A DNA stretch of 64,000 bases. Source: Methylococcus sp. EFPC2 (GTDB lineage: Bacteria; Pseudomonadota; Gammaproteobacteria; Methylococcales; Methylococcaceae). Under the pieces are notes generated by a model. The model had not been told where the DNA came from. It did not search any database and saw only the letters and a list, made by a program, of their open reading frames with translations. The DNA is taken from the NCBI RefSeq assembly GCF_016925495.1, contig NZ_CP070491.1:3732001-3796000 (forward strand). The letters run 5' to 3'. The translations under genes were made by a program, and so were the position numbers. Numbering within the stretch: position 1 is the stretch's first letter; each line of letters opens with the position of its first letter. Positions 1 through 7,785 of this stretch are shown piece after piece.

Positions 1-1
1 C

Positions 2-469
2 CGCTTCAAGCAACTGGCGGACAAGAAGCACGACATCTTCGACGAGGACTTGCAGGCCCTGATCACCGAGGCGGGGGTCGAGTCGGAAGACGAGCGCGTC
101 AAGCTGGTGGCACTCAAGGTCTGTTCGGAAACCGGGGAAACCCCGAGTGCCCTGGTGACCATCCGGGTCGACGCCGAGGAGCGTACCGGGTCGTCCACCG
201 GCGGCGGCGCCGTCGATGCCAGCCTCAAGGCCATCGAGTCCCTGGTGCCGACCGAGGCCAATCTCACGCTCTATTCGGTCAACAACATCACCAGCGGCAC
301 CGATGCCCAGGGCGAGGTGACCGTGCGGCTGGAAAAAGGCGGGCGCATCGTCAACGGCCAGGGGGCGGACACCGACATCGTGATCGCTTCCGCCAAGGCT
401 TACATCAATGCCGTCAACAAGCTGCTCACCGACAAGGACCGCACCCATCCCCAGGTCGGCGACGTTTAG
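2..469 (+). CDS. leuA: 2-isopropylmalate synthase, C-terminal part (partial)
   Basis: The reading frame is open from the window edge and encodes the last 155 residues of 2-isopropylmalate synthase, the enzyme that condenses acetyl-CoA with 2-oxoisovalerate as the first committed step of leucine synthesis. What is present is the end of the linker domain and the C-terminal allosteric (leucine-binding) domain; features typical of LeuA are the Gly-rich stretch STGGGAVDASLKAIE and the segment VNNITSGTDAQGEVTVRLE. The catalytic TIM barrel lies outside the window. The stop is 9 bp before the next gene, a uracil-DNA glycosylase, so the two may be co-transcribed. The family call is secure; completeness of the gene cannot be judged here. 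Confidence 0.95.
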   Translation, partial: RFKQLADKKHDIFDEDLQALITEAGVESEDERVKLVALKVCSETGETPSALVTIRVDAEERTGSSTGGGAVDASLKAIESLVPTEANLTLYSVNNITSGTDAQGEVTVRLEKGGRIVNGQGADTDIVIASAKAYINAVNKLLTDKDRTHPQVGDV

Positions 470-478
470 CCCGGGACG

Positions 479-1282
479 ATGGACGCGGCGGAGCGCAGAC
501 GGAGGGAATACCTGGAGGCCATGGGCATCCAGGTATGGCAGTCCCGGTATGCGCCGGCAGGTGTGGAATTGCCGGAGCCGGTCACGGAGGTGACGTCCGC
601 CCTCGACCGGAATGAGCGTGAGCGCATTCCAGCCAACGAGTCTTCCGATGGCCTGGTTTCAGCAGCAGCCGGCGCTTCCTCCGAACGGCAAATCCTGCCG
701 ATCGCGGCGCCCAATCCGATTGCGGCCTGCGGGTGGGACGAACTGGCGGCTCGGGTGGCCGGCTGCACGGCTTGTCCCCTGCACGCCGGCCGCACGCAGA
801 CCGTGTTCGGCGTTGGCGACCGCACCGCGCGCTGGATGATCATCGGCGAGGCGCCGGGCGAGCAGGAAGACCTGCAGGGCGAGCCTTTCGTCGGGCGCGC
901 CGGCCTGCTACTCAACGAAATGCTGAGGGCGGTCGGTTTGCAGCGCGAACAGGTCTACATCGCCAACGTGCTGAAATGCCGTCCGCCCAAGAACCGCGAT
1001 CCGCAAGCCGAGGAGGCCGCGGCCTGCGAGGACTACCTGAAGCGCCAACTGGCCCTGGTGCATCCCGATATCATCCTCGCGGTGGGCCGCATCGCCGCCC
1101 AGAACCTGCTGAAGACCGCCACACCCATAGGCAAGCTGCGCGGCGCGGTGCACGACTACCAGGGCGTGCCGCTGGTGGTGACTTACCACCCGGCCTACCT
1201 GTTGCGCTCGCCCCTGGAGAAGCGACGGGCCTGGGATGATTTAAAATTGGCGCGAGCCATTTTCCGCCGCCGACAACCCTGA
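479..1282 (+). CDS. family 4 uracil-DNA glycosylase (4Fe-4S)
   Basis: This 267-residue protein is a family 4 uracil-DNA glycosylase, which removes uracil from DNA during base-excision repair. The signature GEAPGEQED (residues 123-131) corresponds to the catalytic/uracil-pocket motif, and HPAYLLR (237-243) is the second conserved motif. Four cysteines, Cys96, Cys99, Cys167 and Cys183, are spaced as in iron-sulfur UDGs. The first 85 residues are a poorly conserved, probably flexible extension found in many proteobacterial members. It follows leuA by 9 bp and precedes rimI by 12 bp, so the three genes probably share a transcript. The annotation 'DNA polymerase-like' used for some homologues refers to the same family. 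Confidence 0.93.
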   Translation: MDAAERRRREYLEAMGIQVWQSRYAPAGVELPEPVTEVTSALDRNERERIPANESSDGLVSAAAGASSERQILPIAAPNPIAACGWDELAARVAGCTACPLHAGRTQTVFGVGDRTARWMIIGEAPGEQEDLQGEPFVGRAGLLLNEMLRAVGLQREQVYIANVLKCRPPKNRDPQAEEAAACEDYLKRQLALVHPDIILAVGRIAAQNLLKTATPIGKLRGAVHDYQGVPLVVTYHPAYLLRSPLEKRRAWDDLKLARAIFRRRQP

Positions 1283-1294
1283 ACCGAGTGAGCC

Positions 1295-1831
1295 ATGTCC
1301 GGACTATTCGATGCCATCAAGCAATGGGTGGACTACGACGCCGAGCGCGACTTCTACGAAAAACACTTCCCCAGCCTGCGTGAAAATCCCGAGACCGTAT
1401 TTCGGCCCATGCGCAAGGCCGATCTCAAGGCCGTGTCGGTCATCGAGGAAAGCGCTTACGAGTTTCCGTGGGAGCCCGCCACCTTCAAGGACTGCCTCAA
1501 GACCGGCTATTGCTGCTGGGTCGCCGAACGCGCCCGCCAGGTGGTCGCCTACGGCATCCTCACGGTGGGCGCCGGAGAGGCCCATGTCCTGAATATCTGC
1601 ATCGATCCGCAAATCCAGCGTCAGGGCCTGGGCCGTAAGATGATGGTCCAACTCATGGAAGTGGCCAAAAGCCATCGGGCCGAGATGATGTTCCTCGAAG
1701 TCCGTCCTTCCAACACCCGTGCCGTCAATCTCTACCTCAGCCTGGGATTCAACGAAATCGGCCAGCGCAAGGGCTATTACCCGGCCAACAACGGCCGCGA
1801 AGACGCCCTGGTCATGGCTTGCATGCTTTGA
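1295..1831 (+). CDS. rimI: ribosomal protein S18 alanine N-acetyltransferase RimI
   Basis: A 178-residue GNAT-fold acetyltransferase matching RimI, which acetylates the N-terminal alanine of ribosomal protein S18. The FPW motif (about 57-59) and the acetyl-CoA loop QRQGLGRKMM (108-117), followed by LEVRPSNTRAVNLYLSLGF, are typical of RimI. About 33 residues precede the conserved domain (it begins near FRPM), so the protein is longer than the roughly 150 residues of E. coli RimI. Placement directly behind a family 4 UDG is common in gammaproteobacteria and supports RimI over an unrelated GNAT enzyme. No terminator is obvious in the 70 bp before the convergent M48 gene. Confidence 0.88.
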   Translation: MSGLFDAIKQWVDYDAERDFYEKHFPSLRENPETVFRPMRKADLKAVSVIEESAYEFPWEPATFKDCLKTGYCCWVAERARQVVAYGILTVGAGEAHVLNICIDPQIQRQGLGRKMMVQLMEVAKSHRAEMMFLEVRPSNTRAVNLYLSLGFNEIGQRKGYYPANNGREDALVMACML

Positions 1832-1902
1832 TTCTGGAGGCGAAGCGACGCAGTCGGCTCTAGCCCACCAGCCGTTTTTCGAGATCGTGAAGGCAGCAAT
1901 CG

Positions 1903-3084
1903 CTAATCGCTTGCCCTGTGCTCCCGATATCGTTCGGACCAGCAGGAGCGATAAAGCTCTCCCCACGTCTTGTCCATTTCGGCGATCAGGGCATCCAGGT
2001 CCTCGCCGAACCAGGCTTCGGCGGCCGACTTCTCAGGTGCATAGCGCATCGTGTCGGGCGCGATCTGCAAGGCTGCCAGCCGTTCGCCCAAGCACGGGTG
2101 TCGATCCAGTGAGTCGGTTTTCTGCGACAGTTCCTGCCTGATCTCGGCGCCGACTTCCTGCAGGGAAAATGGGCGGTCACGCAGGAACGCCTGCAGATTC
2201 TTGTAGGGCGAGGCCACAGGCTGAGGCAGTACCCGCGTCAGGTCGAATAAAGGCTCCCAATAATATCTGTCCAGCAAGCGGGGCAGAGCCGTATGGATCA
2301 ACAAGCCTTCTGCGGCCCGCTCCTGCCCGACCAGGCGCGCCGCGGTGGCATCTGCCCTGAATTCGTTGGAGCGCCCGTAGATGATGGAATAGACGGTCAA
2401 GGTGGACAGATACCAGTGCAGCAAGCCCGCCCATCGGCCGGGAAAGCGTTTCTCCACGACGTCCCATGCCGCTCGAAAATAGAAGAGGATTAGGCCTATC
2501 CGTGCATGAATCCGCTCGTTCCGGCCGGAGAGATGCCCCCATTCGTGGGCCAGAACCGACTGCATCTGCTCCGGCGACATGAACAGCAGCATTTCCATCC
2601 CCAATACCAGGGTATGCTCGTTCCAACCCAAAAAAACCAGCCGCGGCCTGTGTACGATGCCGGCGTTGCACGTATGCTCCAATAGCACCTTATGTATGCG
2701 GGGCGCCCGGTGTTTTTGATTCAGTTTTTCCAATTGTGCAAACAGTTCGGGAAATCTCGCGGCCGTTAACTCGTAACCGCGTGGCGCATACGCCGTCTTG
2801 GCGAAATTGAGGGTAATCAGGGTGAAAAACACAGTCAGCGGCGTGAGGTATCCAACACTGTCCAGGAAGCGCTCGATCGTAAACCCCCAAAATATCAGTG
2901 CCCCAGCCACTCCGGCAACGACGCCAATAGAATTGGTTACGAAGTAAAAGCCGAAGATCAGCAGGCTACCGAAAAGAACGAGCAGCATGAACTTCAGCAT
3001 GAACAACCCTGGGTAATGCTGGCGTTGCAACTCCACCGCGGTGGCGTGGGACTCCGTGTAATCCTTCATCGTGTTTGATGGCAT
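1903..3084 (-). CDS. M48-family membrane metallopeptidase
   Basis: A 393-residue zinc protease of the M48 (HtpX/Ste24-like) family. The zinc-binding HEWGH is at residues 180-184, and the third ligand is probably the Glu in SNEFRADA further on. Hydrophobic segments at about 27-50, 54-70 and 78-95 anchor it in the inner membrane, with the catalytic domain facing the cytoplasm by analogy with HtpX. I start it at 3084 because AGAGGAG lies just upstream; the frame stays open further 5' but that extension runs into the end of the upstream gene. Substrates are unknown. It is co-oriented with the quinoprotein gene upstream, 35 bp from that gene's reconstructed original stop. Confidence 0.85.
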   Translation of the reverse strand: MPSNTMKDYTESHATAVELQRQHYPGLFMLKFMLLVLFGSLLIFGFYFVTNSIGVVAGVAGALIFWGFTIERFLDSVGYLTPLTVFFTLITLNFAKTAYAPRGYELTAARFPELFAQLEKLNQKHRAPRIHKVLLEHTCNAGIVHRPRLVFLGWNEHTLVLGMEMLLFMSPEQMQSVLAHEWGHLSGRNERIHARIGLILFYFRAAWDVVEKRFPGRWAGLLHWYLSTLTVYSIIYGRSNEFRADATAARLVGQERAAEGLLIHTALPRLLDRYYWEPLFDLTRVLPQPVASPYKNLQAFLRDRPFSLQEVGAEIRQELSQKTDSLDRHPCLGERLAALQIAPDTMRYAPEKSAAEAWFGEDLDALIAEMDKTWGELYRSCWSERYREHRASD

Positions 3085-3119
3085 GGGGCGCTCCTCTGAT
3101 ACGGGTTTTGTCGTTGCCT

Positions 3120-3240
3120 TCAGGGCAGTCCGAATACGGTGAAGACGCCCCCTAACGTGGTCATGTAGAGGCCATCGTAGCGGCATTGGTGGGCACCGAT
3201 GGGCGAAAACGCTCCTCCGCCCGAGATCACACCGATGTAT
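3120..3240 (-). pseudogene. Shifted-frame C-terminal tail of the quinoprotein dehydrogenase
   Basis: On the minus strand, from about 3239 down to a TGA at 3120-3122, a second frame encodes a tail beginning YIGVISGGGAFSP and ending GGVFTVFGLP. This is what should follow the GK(Q/H) motif in methanol dehydrogenase-family proteins, where GKQYIGV is usual. Adding a single base at the CA dinucleotide 3240-3241 joins it to the upstream frame and gives a full-length protein of 997 residues, ending 35 bp before the M48 start. The segment therefore belongs to the same gene. Whether the missing base is a real mutation or a sequencing error cannot be decided from the sequence alone. Confidence 0.85.
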
Positions 3241-6112
3241 GTTTGCCGCGGTGTTCCCAGGTGCTGACGTTGCCGATGATGCCGGATGGAGTCTTGAACC
3301 GGTAGAGCTCCTCGCCGTTGAGGGCATCGCGAACCTTGAACTCGCCTTGCGGGGTGCCGTGGATAACGACGTCGCCGGCGGTGGCGGTCATGCCGCCCTG
3401 CAGGACCACCGGCTCATCGACCTGCCAGGCGACTTTTCCCGACCCCGGGTCCCAGGCGGTGAAGGAGCCGGCATGGTGGCGCGATTCGTCCTCGCCGTTC
3501 TTGACGGATTGGCTGGCCGGGTAACGGACTGTCGCGGCGCCGGTATACGGACTCCCCTCGTGGTATTCCACTTTGAAGGGGTCGTAGTCCATGCACTCGT
3601 GTCTGCCCGGGACATAGGCCAGGCCGGTGCGCGGCGAGTAGGCCGCGGGGCCCTGGGATTTGGCGCCCAGGTTCGAGGGGCAGATGCCCTTCTGGACATG
3701 GTCTTCCCCGCCGGTTTCAGGGCTGTAACGCGGGTCCACCTCGGGCCGGCCCGATAGCGGATCGATCTGCCGGGCCCAGTTCACCGCCTCGTCGAACTTC
3801 CCGGTTACCAGCAACTCGCCCGTGATGCGGTCCAGGGTGTAGCCGTAGCCGTTGCGGTCCATGTGAACCAGCAGCTTGTCGTGGATCTTGCCTGCGCGGT
3901 CCTTGACGGGACGCTCGATCAGCATGGATTCACTGGTGCCGTCATAAGCCCATTGGTCGTGCGGCGTCGTCTGATAGACCCAGCGGGCTACGCCGGTGCC
4001 CGCGTCGCGAGCCCACAAGGCGTTGCTCCAGCGGTTGTCACCGGGGCGCCGTACGGGATTCCAGGTGCCCGGATTGCCGGTGCCGTAATAGACGAGGTTG
4101 GACGCCGGATCGTAACTGTACCAGCCCCAGGTCGTTCCGCCCCCGATCTTCCACTGATCCCCTTGCCAGCTCTCGAGACTGGAATTAGGGCCCACGGCTT
4201 GCATCCGGCCGTCACGCCAGGTCAGGGTCTTTTCCGCGTCGACCTTCATGTCGGCGTCCGGCCCGGTACTGTAGGCCTTCCACGCCAGACTGCCGTCCTC
4301 GATGCGATAGGCGGCGAGGTAACCCCGCACGCCGAACTCGCCGCCGGACACGCCGGTGATCACCTTGTCCTTCACCACCAGGGGGGCATTGGTGCTGGTT
4401 TCTCCCTTGCGGGGATCCCCGGTTACAACCTTCCAGACTATCTTGCCGGTCTTGGCGTCCAGCGCCACCAGGCTGGCATCGCCCTGCGCCAGAAAAATCT
4501 TGCCGTCGCCATAGGCCAGTCCACGATTCACAGCGCAGCACATTTTCTCCCGAACCCGGACCGGATCGAGGTGCGAGGGGACTATGGAATCGCCGTAATA
4601 CCCCCACAGTACGGATCGGCTGATCTGGCTGAGCGCATAAACCTTGTGCGGATAGCCGGTGTGGATGTAGATCACGTCGTCCACGACCAGCGGGCCGCCT
4701 TCGTGCCCGCCCAGGGCGCCGGTGGAAAACTGCCACAGCGGTTGCAGATTCCACGCATTGGATCGGTTGATCTGATTCAGCGGGCTATAGCTCGTCCCGG
4801 CGAGGTCGCCGCCCCAGGTTGTCCACTGGCGTTGCTCCCGGCTCAAGGTTTCTACGGCCACCGGTGGATCGGAGTAGCGCGGCTTTGCAGACGCTCCTTG
4901 AATTCCCCGGCCAGCTTCGGGATGGCCGTCCGCAAGAGCCGCGATTTTGTCGGCGCTCCAGCCGGTGAGCTCGGCCAGGTTGTCGTAATAAGGCCGCAGA
5001 GGTCCCTCGGGTGCGGCGTATTGCCCCCAGGCATCCCAGGCGATGGCGTAGCGCGCCTGGAAACTACGGGTATCGCCGGTTTCCGTGAGCACCAGATCTT
5101 CGGGAAAGTGTTCGCGGTCGTAGCGGACGTGCAGGCGGGAGAGATAAACCGGTCCGGCGGCTGGGCTCAGCCCCAGTTCACTCCGCTCCGCCGACGTCAC
5201 GGGCCCGGCGGTACAGGGGTCGCAGCCGTTCAGGTCCCCAAAATATTCCGTAAACACCACCTTGCCTCCAGCCCGCTCGACCTGACGGGCGAATGTCGCC
5301 CGATAAACCGCGCCGAAATCGGATTTGACCGCCGGAGGAAGATCCACGTCCGTGGGTACCGGCAGCGTACGGTAATTGGCCGATTCCACCCGCCCCTTCC
5401 GGGTCAGGGTGTAAATCAGCAAGTCTTGCGGCCCCCGGGCGTTCATCGTGCCCAACCGTATGGGCAGCATGAAGCTGCGGCTTTGGTAGCGGATTTGCAG
5501 CGGGCTTAGCCGGCCGTAACCCTGCCGCGCCGGTGCGCCCAGGTTCACCTTGGCCATCAGGAAGCGCATGTCTTGTTTGAGATAGCTGCCTATGACGCCT
5601 TCGGCGCCCTCCGGCAAGCGGTAACCGTTCTGTTTCAGCCAAACGACCAGGCCGCCGCTCTCCTCGGCCGAGAGCATCTGGAAGTCGTATTCGCCGACGG
5701 TATACGCCGCCTCCACCCGCACGCCCAGGGGCGGCGAGCTACCGTTGCCGGCCGCCCCCGGCGACTTGGCTTCGCCCTCGTTGGAGCAGGACAGTTCCGG
5801 CTGCGGATATTCCACCAGACGCGGCGCCGAGTACGCATCCAGGTGTTCGATGAGCGCACGGTCTACCACCCGCACCTGATCTTTCCGCAAGACGGTGGGA
5901 ACCGGTATCACCAGGGCGAAATCCTTGGCCTCGCCCTGAAAGTCGTTGCTCAGGGTCAGCACGGTGCTATCCCCGTCGCGGGCGATGATCGCTTGCGAGG
6001 CCTGGTTGTAGAGTTTGCCGTCCGCCTGGTTCACATAGAATCCGGAAAAGGCGTAAACGTTTGCCGCCGGCATCAGCATGGCTATGCCCAAGATATATGC
6101 GGTGTATTTCAT
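3227..6112 (-). CDS. DUF2330 - PQQ-dependent alcohol dehydrogenase fusion, frameshifted at the 3' end
   Basis: The readable product is 961 residues: signal peptide (1-21), a DUF2330-like domain (about 22-370), a short linker, then a quinoprotein dehydrogenase of the methanol/ethanol family (about 425-961). The dehydrogenase part shows the adjacent cysteines Cys525-Cys526, the metal-ligand Glu592 in SGGEFGVRG, Asn680 in GTGNPGTWN and repeated beta-propeller tryptophan motifs, so it should bind PQQ and act in the periplasm. The position of the MxaF catalytic aspartate appears to be Ala722 (WAYDG), while the following Asp724 sits where XoxF-type enzymes have their extra, lanthanide-associated aspartate. 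The frame breaks after GKH; a one-base correction near 3240 restores the conserved C-terminus. Substrate and activity are uncertain. Confidence 0.85.
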   Translation of the reverse strand: MKYTAYILGIAMLMPAANVYAFSGFYVNQADGKLYNQASQAIIARDGDSTVLTLSNDFQGEAKDFALVIPVPTVLRKDQVRVVDRALIEHLDAYSAPRLVEYPQPELSCSNEGEAKSPGAAGNGSSPPLGVRVEAAYTVGEYDFQMLSAEESGGLVVWLKQNGYRLPEGAEGVIGSYLKQDMRFLMAKVNLGAPARQGYGRLSPLQIRYQSRSFMLPIRLGTMNARGPQDLLIYTLTRKGRVESANYRTLPVPTDVDLPPAVKSDFGAVYRATFARQVERAGGKVVFTEYFGDLNGCDPCTAGPVTSAERSELGLSPAAGPVYLSRLHVRYDREHFPEDLVLTETGDTRSFQARYAIAWDAWGQYAAPEGPLRPYYDNLAELTGWSADKIAALADGHPEAGRGIQGASAKPRYSDPPVAVETLSREQRQWTTWGGDLAGTSYSPLNQINRSNAWNLQPLWQFSTGALGGHEGGPLVVDDVIYIHTGYPHKVYALSQISRSVLWGYYGDSIVPSHLDPVRVREKMCCAVNRGLAYGDGKIFLAQGDASLVALDAKTGKIVWKVVTGDPRKGETSTNAPLVVKDKVITGVSGGEFGVRGYLAAYRIEDGSLAWKAYSTGPDADMKVDAEKTLTWRDGRMQAVGPNSSLESWQGDQWKIGGGTTWGWYSYDPASNLVYYGTGNPGTWNPVRRPGDNRWSNALWARDAGTGVARWVYQTTPHDQWAYDGTSESMLIERPVKDRAGKIHDKLLVHMDRNGYGYTLDRITGELLVTGKFDEAVNWARQIDPLSGRPEVDPRYSPETGGEDHVQKGICPSNLGAKSQGPAAYSPRTGLAYVPGRHECMDYDPFKVEYHEGSPYTGAATVRYPASQSVKNGEDESRHHAGSFTAWDPGSGKVAWQVDEPVVLQGGMTATAGDVVIHGTPQGEFKVRDALNGEELYRFKTPSGIIGNVSTWEHRGKHTSV

Positions 6113-6207
6113 GGAATCGGTATCCTCGACGAGGCAAAGAAACTCGGATCAAGTCCTTCGACAAGAACAGAACTCACGGTGACGCACCTCAGGTCCGCTT
6201 GCCGAAT

Positions 6208-6903
6208 TCAGGGAAACTGCAATTCGGTCTGTACCCAATAACCGTTTAGTTTTTGATACTTGACCCGGACGGCATGACCCGAAATTAGAAAATCAAAATT
6301 TGCCTCGCTCATGGCGGCATCGAATAAGATAGGGCCCATGCTGTCATTCGACTTCTCATACGACCATTTCTCTTGGATTTTCTTATCGTCGTACGTTAGC
6401 TCGGGCGCGCCGCAGTCGATTAAAAGGTCGTTAATCGTTCGAAAAAGCTCGGAGGAGAAAAACGAGCCATACGGGATGGCGTCGATGTCAGGGCGAAAGT
6501 CCCTGGCGATATTTTCCCTGACCTCCGGTCGCCCATCGCCGTCGATGTCTTCCACGGTTTGCACGCGTAGGTATGGCGGCATCAACCAATAGCGCGCCGC
6601 GCCGATTTCTGTGGTCAAGGCTTTGATGATATCCGTGTCGCCTCCGATACCGGACGCGATGGCCGCCAGGTTCTCCGTATGGTAGAAACTCTCGACGATT
6701 TCATAGGCGTTGCGTTCCCAATCAGGTCGCCGGGATAGTTCCTCGGCCGATAGCGGTATCGAATTCTTCTGAACTTGCTCGACTAGGGCGTCTAATCTCC
6801 CTTTGACACAAGCCTCACTTGTCTTCCCGACAGATTCTTCCGCGTTCGCCGCGGATACGAATATCAACAGCAAAGCGGACATGGCTATATAAGGTATTGT
6901 CAT
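6208..6903 (-). CDS. Secreted protein of unknown function
   Basis: A 231-residue protein with a clear signal peptide (MTIPYIAMSALLLIFVSAANA, cleavage after AANA), so it is probably periplasmic. I do not recognise its family. The mature part has two cysteines (in EACVKG and LIDCGAP), which could form a disulfide, and an acidic segment VEDIDGDGRPEVREN that resembles an EF-hand-like or FG-GAP calcium loop. It lies upstream of and co-oriented with the DUF2330-quinoprotein fusion, 95 bp away, so it could be in the same transcript. Its base composition is visibly richer in A+T than its neighbours, as is the non-coding stretch 6904-7138 upstream, which suggests transfer or weak selection. Confidence 0.7.
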   Translation of the reverse strand: MTIPYIAMSALLLIFVSAANAEESVGKTSEACVKGRLDALVEQVQKNSIPLSAEELSRRPDWERNAYEIVESFYHTENLAAIASGIGGDTDIIKALTTEIGAARYWLMPPYLRVQTVEDIDGDGRPEVRENIARDFRPDIDAIPYGSFFSSELFRTINDLLIDCGAPELTYDDKKIQEKWSYEKSNDSMGPILFDAAMSEANFDFLISGHAVRVKYQKLNGYWVQTELQFP

Positions 6904-7138
6904 GGGATCTGCCCTGCCATTTTTGTGAGCGCTAGGTGATGAAGCATTCTTTAATCTCCGCGCATTCCCCGCTTTTTAATGCGTGCTTGAGGAAATGATC
7001 GGGATAACTTCGGGCTTGAATTATCCGGAAAAGAAAGCGGGGTAGAATTCGGAGTAATACCGAGACGGCCTACGTAGTAATGCGGAGGCGTAGGGAAGCC
7101 CGCCATGGCGGTCATGGCTGGGCGAGGAAAGAACCGTA

Positions 7139-7759
7139 TCAGATCGCTAACTCGCCGGCCGCCGCCAGCATCTCGCGCATTTCTATCTTGGAATGAGTGC
7201 CGAGCTTTTCGATGATGTGGGCGCGGTGGGTTTCGACGGTCCGTGTCGAGACGCCGAATTCATCGGCGATCTTCTTGTTGGGAAGATCCTGGACCAGACG
7301 GTCCAGCACTCTCCGCTCCGTCGCGGTCAGGCGTTCCAGTTTGAGGCGCGCGGCATCGGCCGAGCGATGCGTAGCCTGGGGCAGGCGGGTAAGACGGGCG
7401 CGCGCCTTGGTCAAGGCATCCGCCAGTTGCAGGCTGCGGATGGGCTTGGGGAGATACGACACCGCGCCCAGCTCGCCGGCGCGAAACGCCGATTCGATGT
7501 CGGCCTCCCGGCTCATCATGATGACTGGCGTGGTCAGGCCCGAGTCGAGAAAATAGCGCAGCAGATCGATGCCATTGCCGCCTTCGCGAAACCACAGGTC
7601 GAGCAGGATGCAGTCGAATTCGCCCGGCCCGGCCGTAGCGCGAAAGCTTTCGGTGTTGCCGAACAGGGTGGGCGCATGCCCCTGGGCTTCGAGCAGCGTG
7701 GCGAGACCATCGCGCACGGAGGCATCGTCGTCGATGATGGCGATTCGTAGTTTTTTCAT
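7139..7759 (-). CDS. FixJ/NarL-like response regulator
   Basis: A 206-residue two-component response regulator. The receiver domain (1-120) has the acidic cluster DDD at 10-12, the phospho-acceptor Asp54 in ILLDLW and the conserved Lys105 in LPKPI. The LuxR-type helix-turn-helix (about 144-200) includes NKKIADEFGVSTRTVETHRA. The overall plan resembles FixJ, so it should bind DNA when phosphorylated by the divergent histidine kinase next to it. The Gly-rich insertion FREGGNGIDLL after the phospho-site is slightly longer than usual. Start codons of the two genes are only 26 bp apart. The targets cannot be told from the sequence. Confidence 0.9.
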   Translation of the reverse strand: MKKLRIAIIDDDASVRDGLATLLEAQGHAPTLFGNTESFRATAGPGEFDCILLDLWFREGGNGIDLLRYFLDSGLTTPVIMMSREADIESAFRAGELGAVSYLPKPIRSLQLADALTKARARLTRLPQATHRSADAARLKLERLTATERRVLDRLVQDLPNKKIADEFGVSTRTVETHRAHIIEKLGTHSKIEMREMLAAAGELAI

Positions 7760-7785
7760 CCCGTTGAATACCTAAAAGGAAATAC

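Noticed and set aside
3863-5509. A 548-codon open frame on the plus strand opposite the quinoprotein fusion
   Set aside because: It lacks a start region, domain or composition of a real protein; the opposite strand has PQQ propeller motifs throughout.
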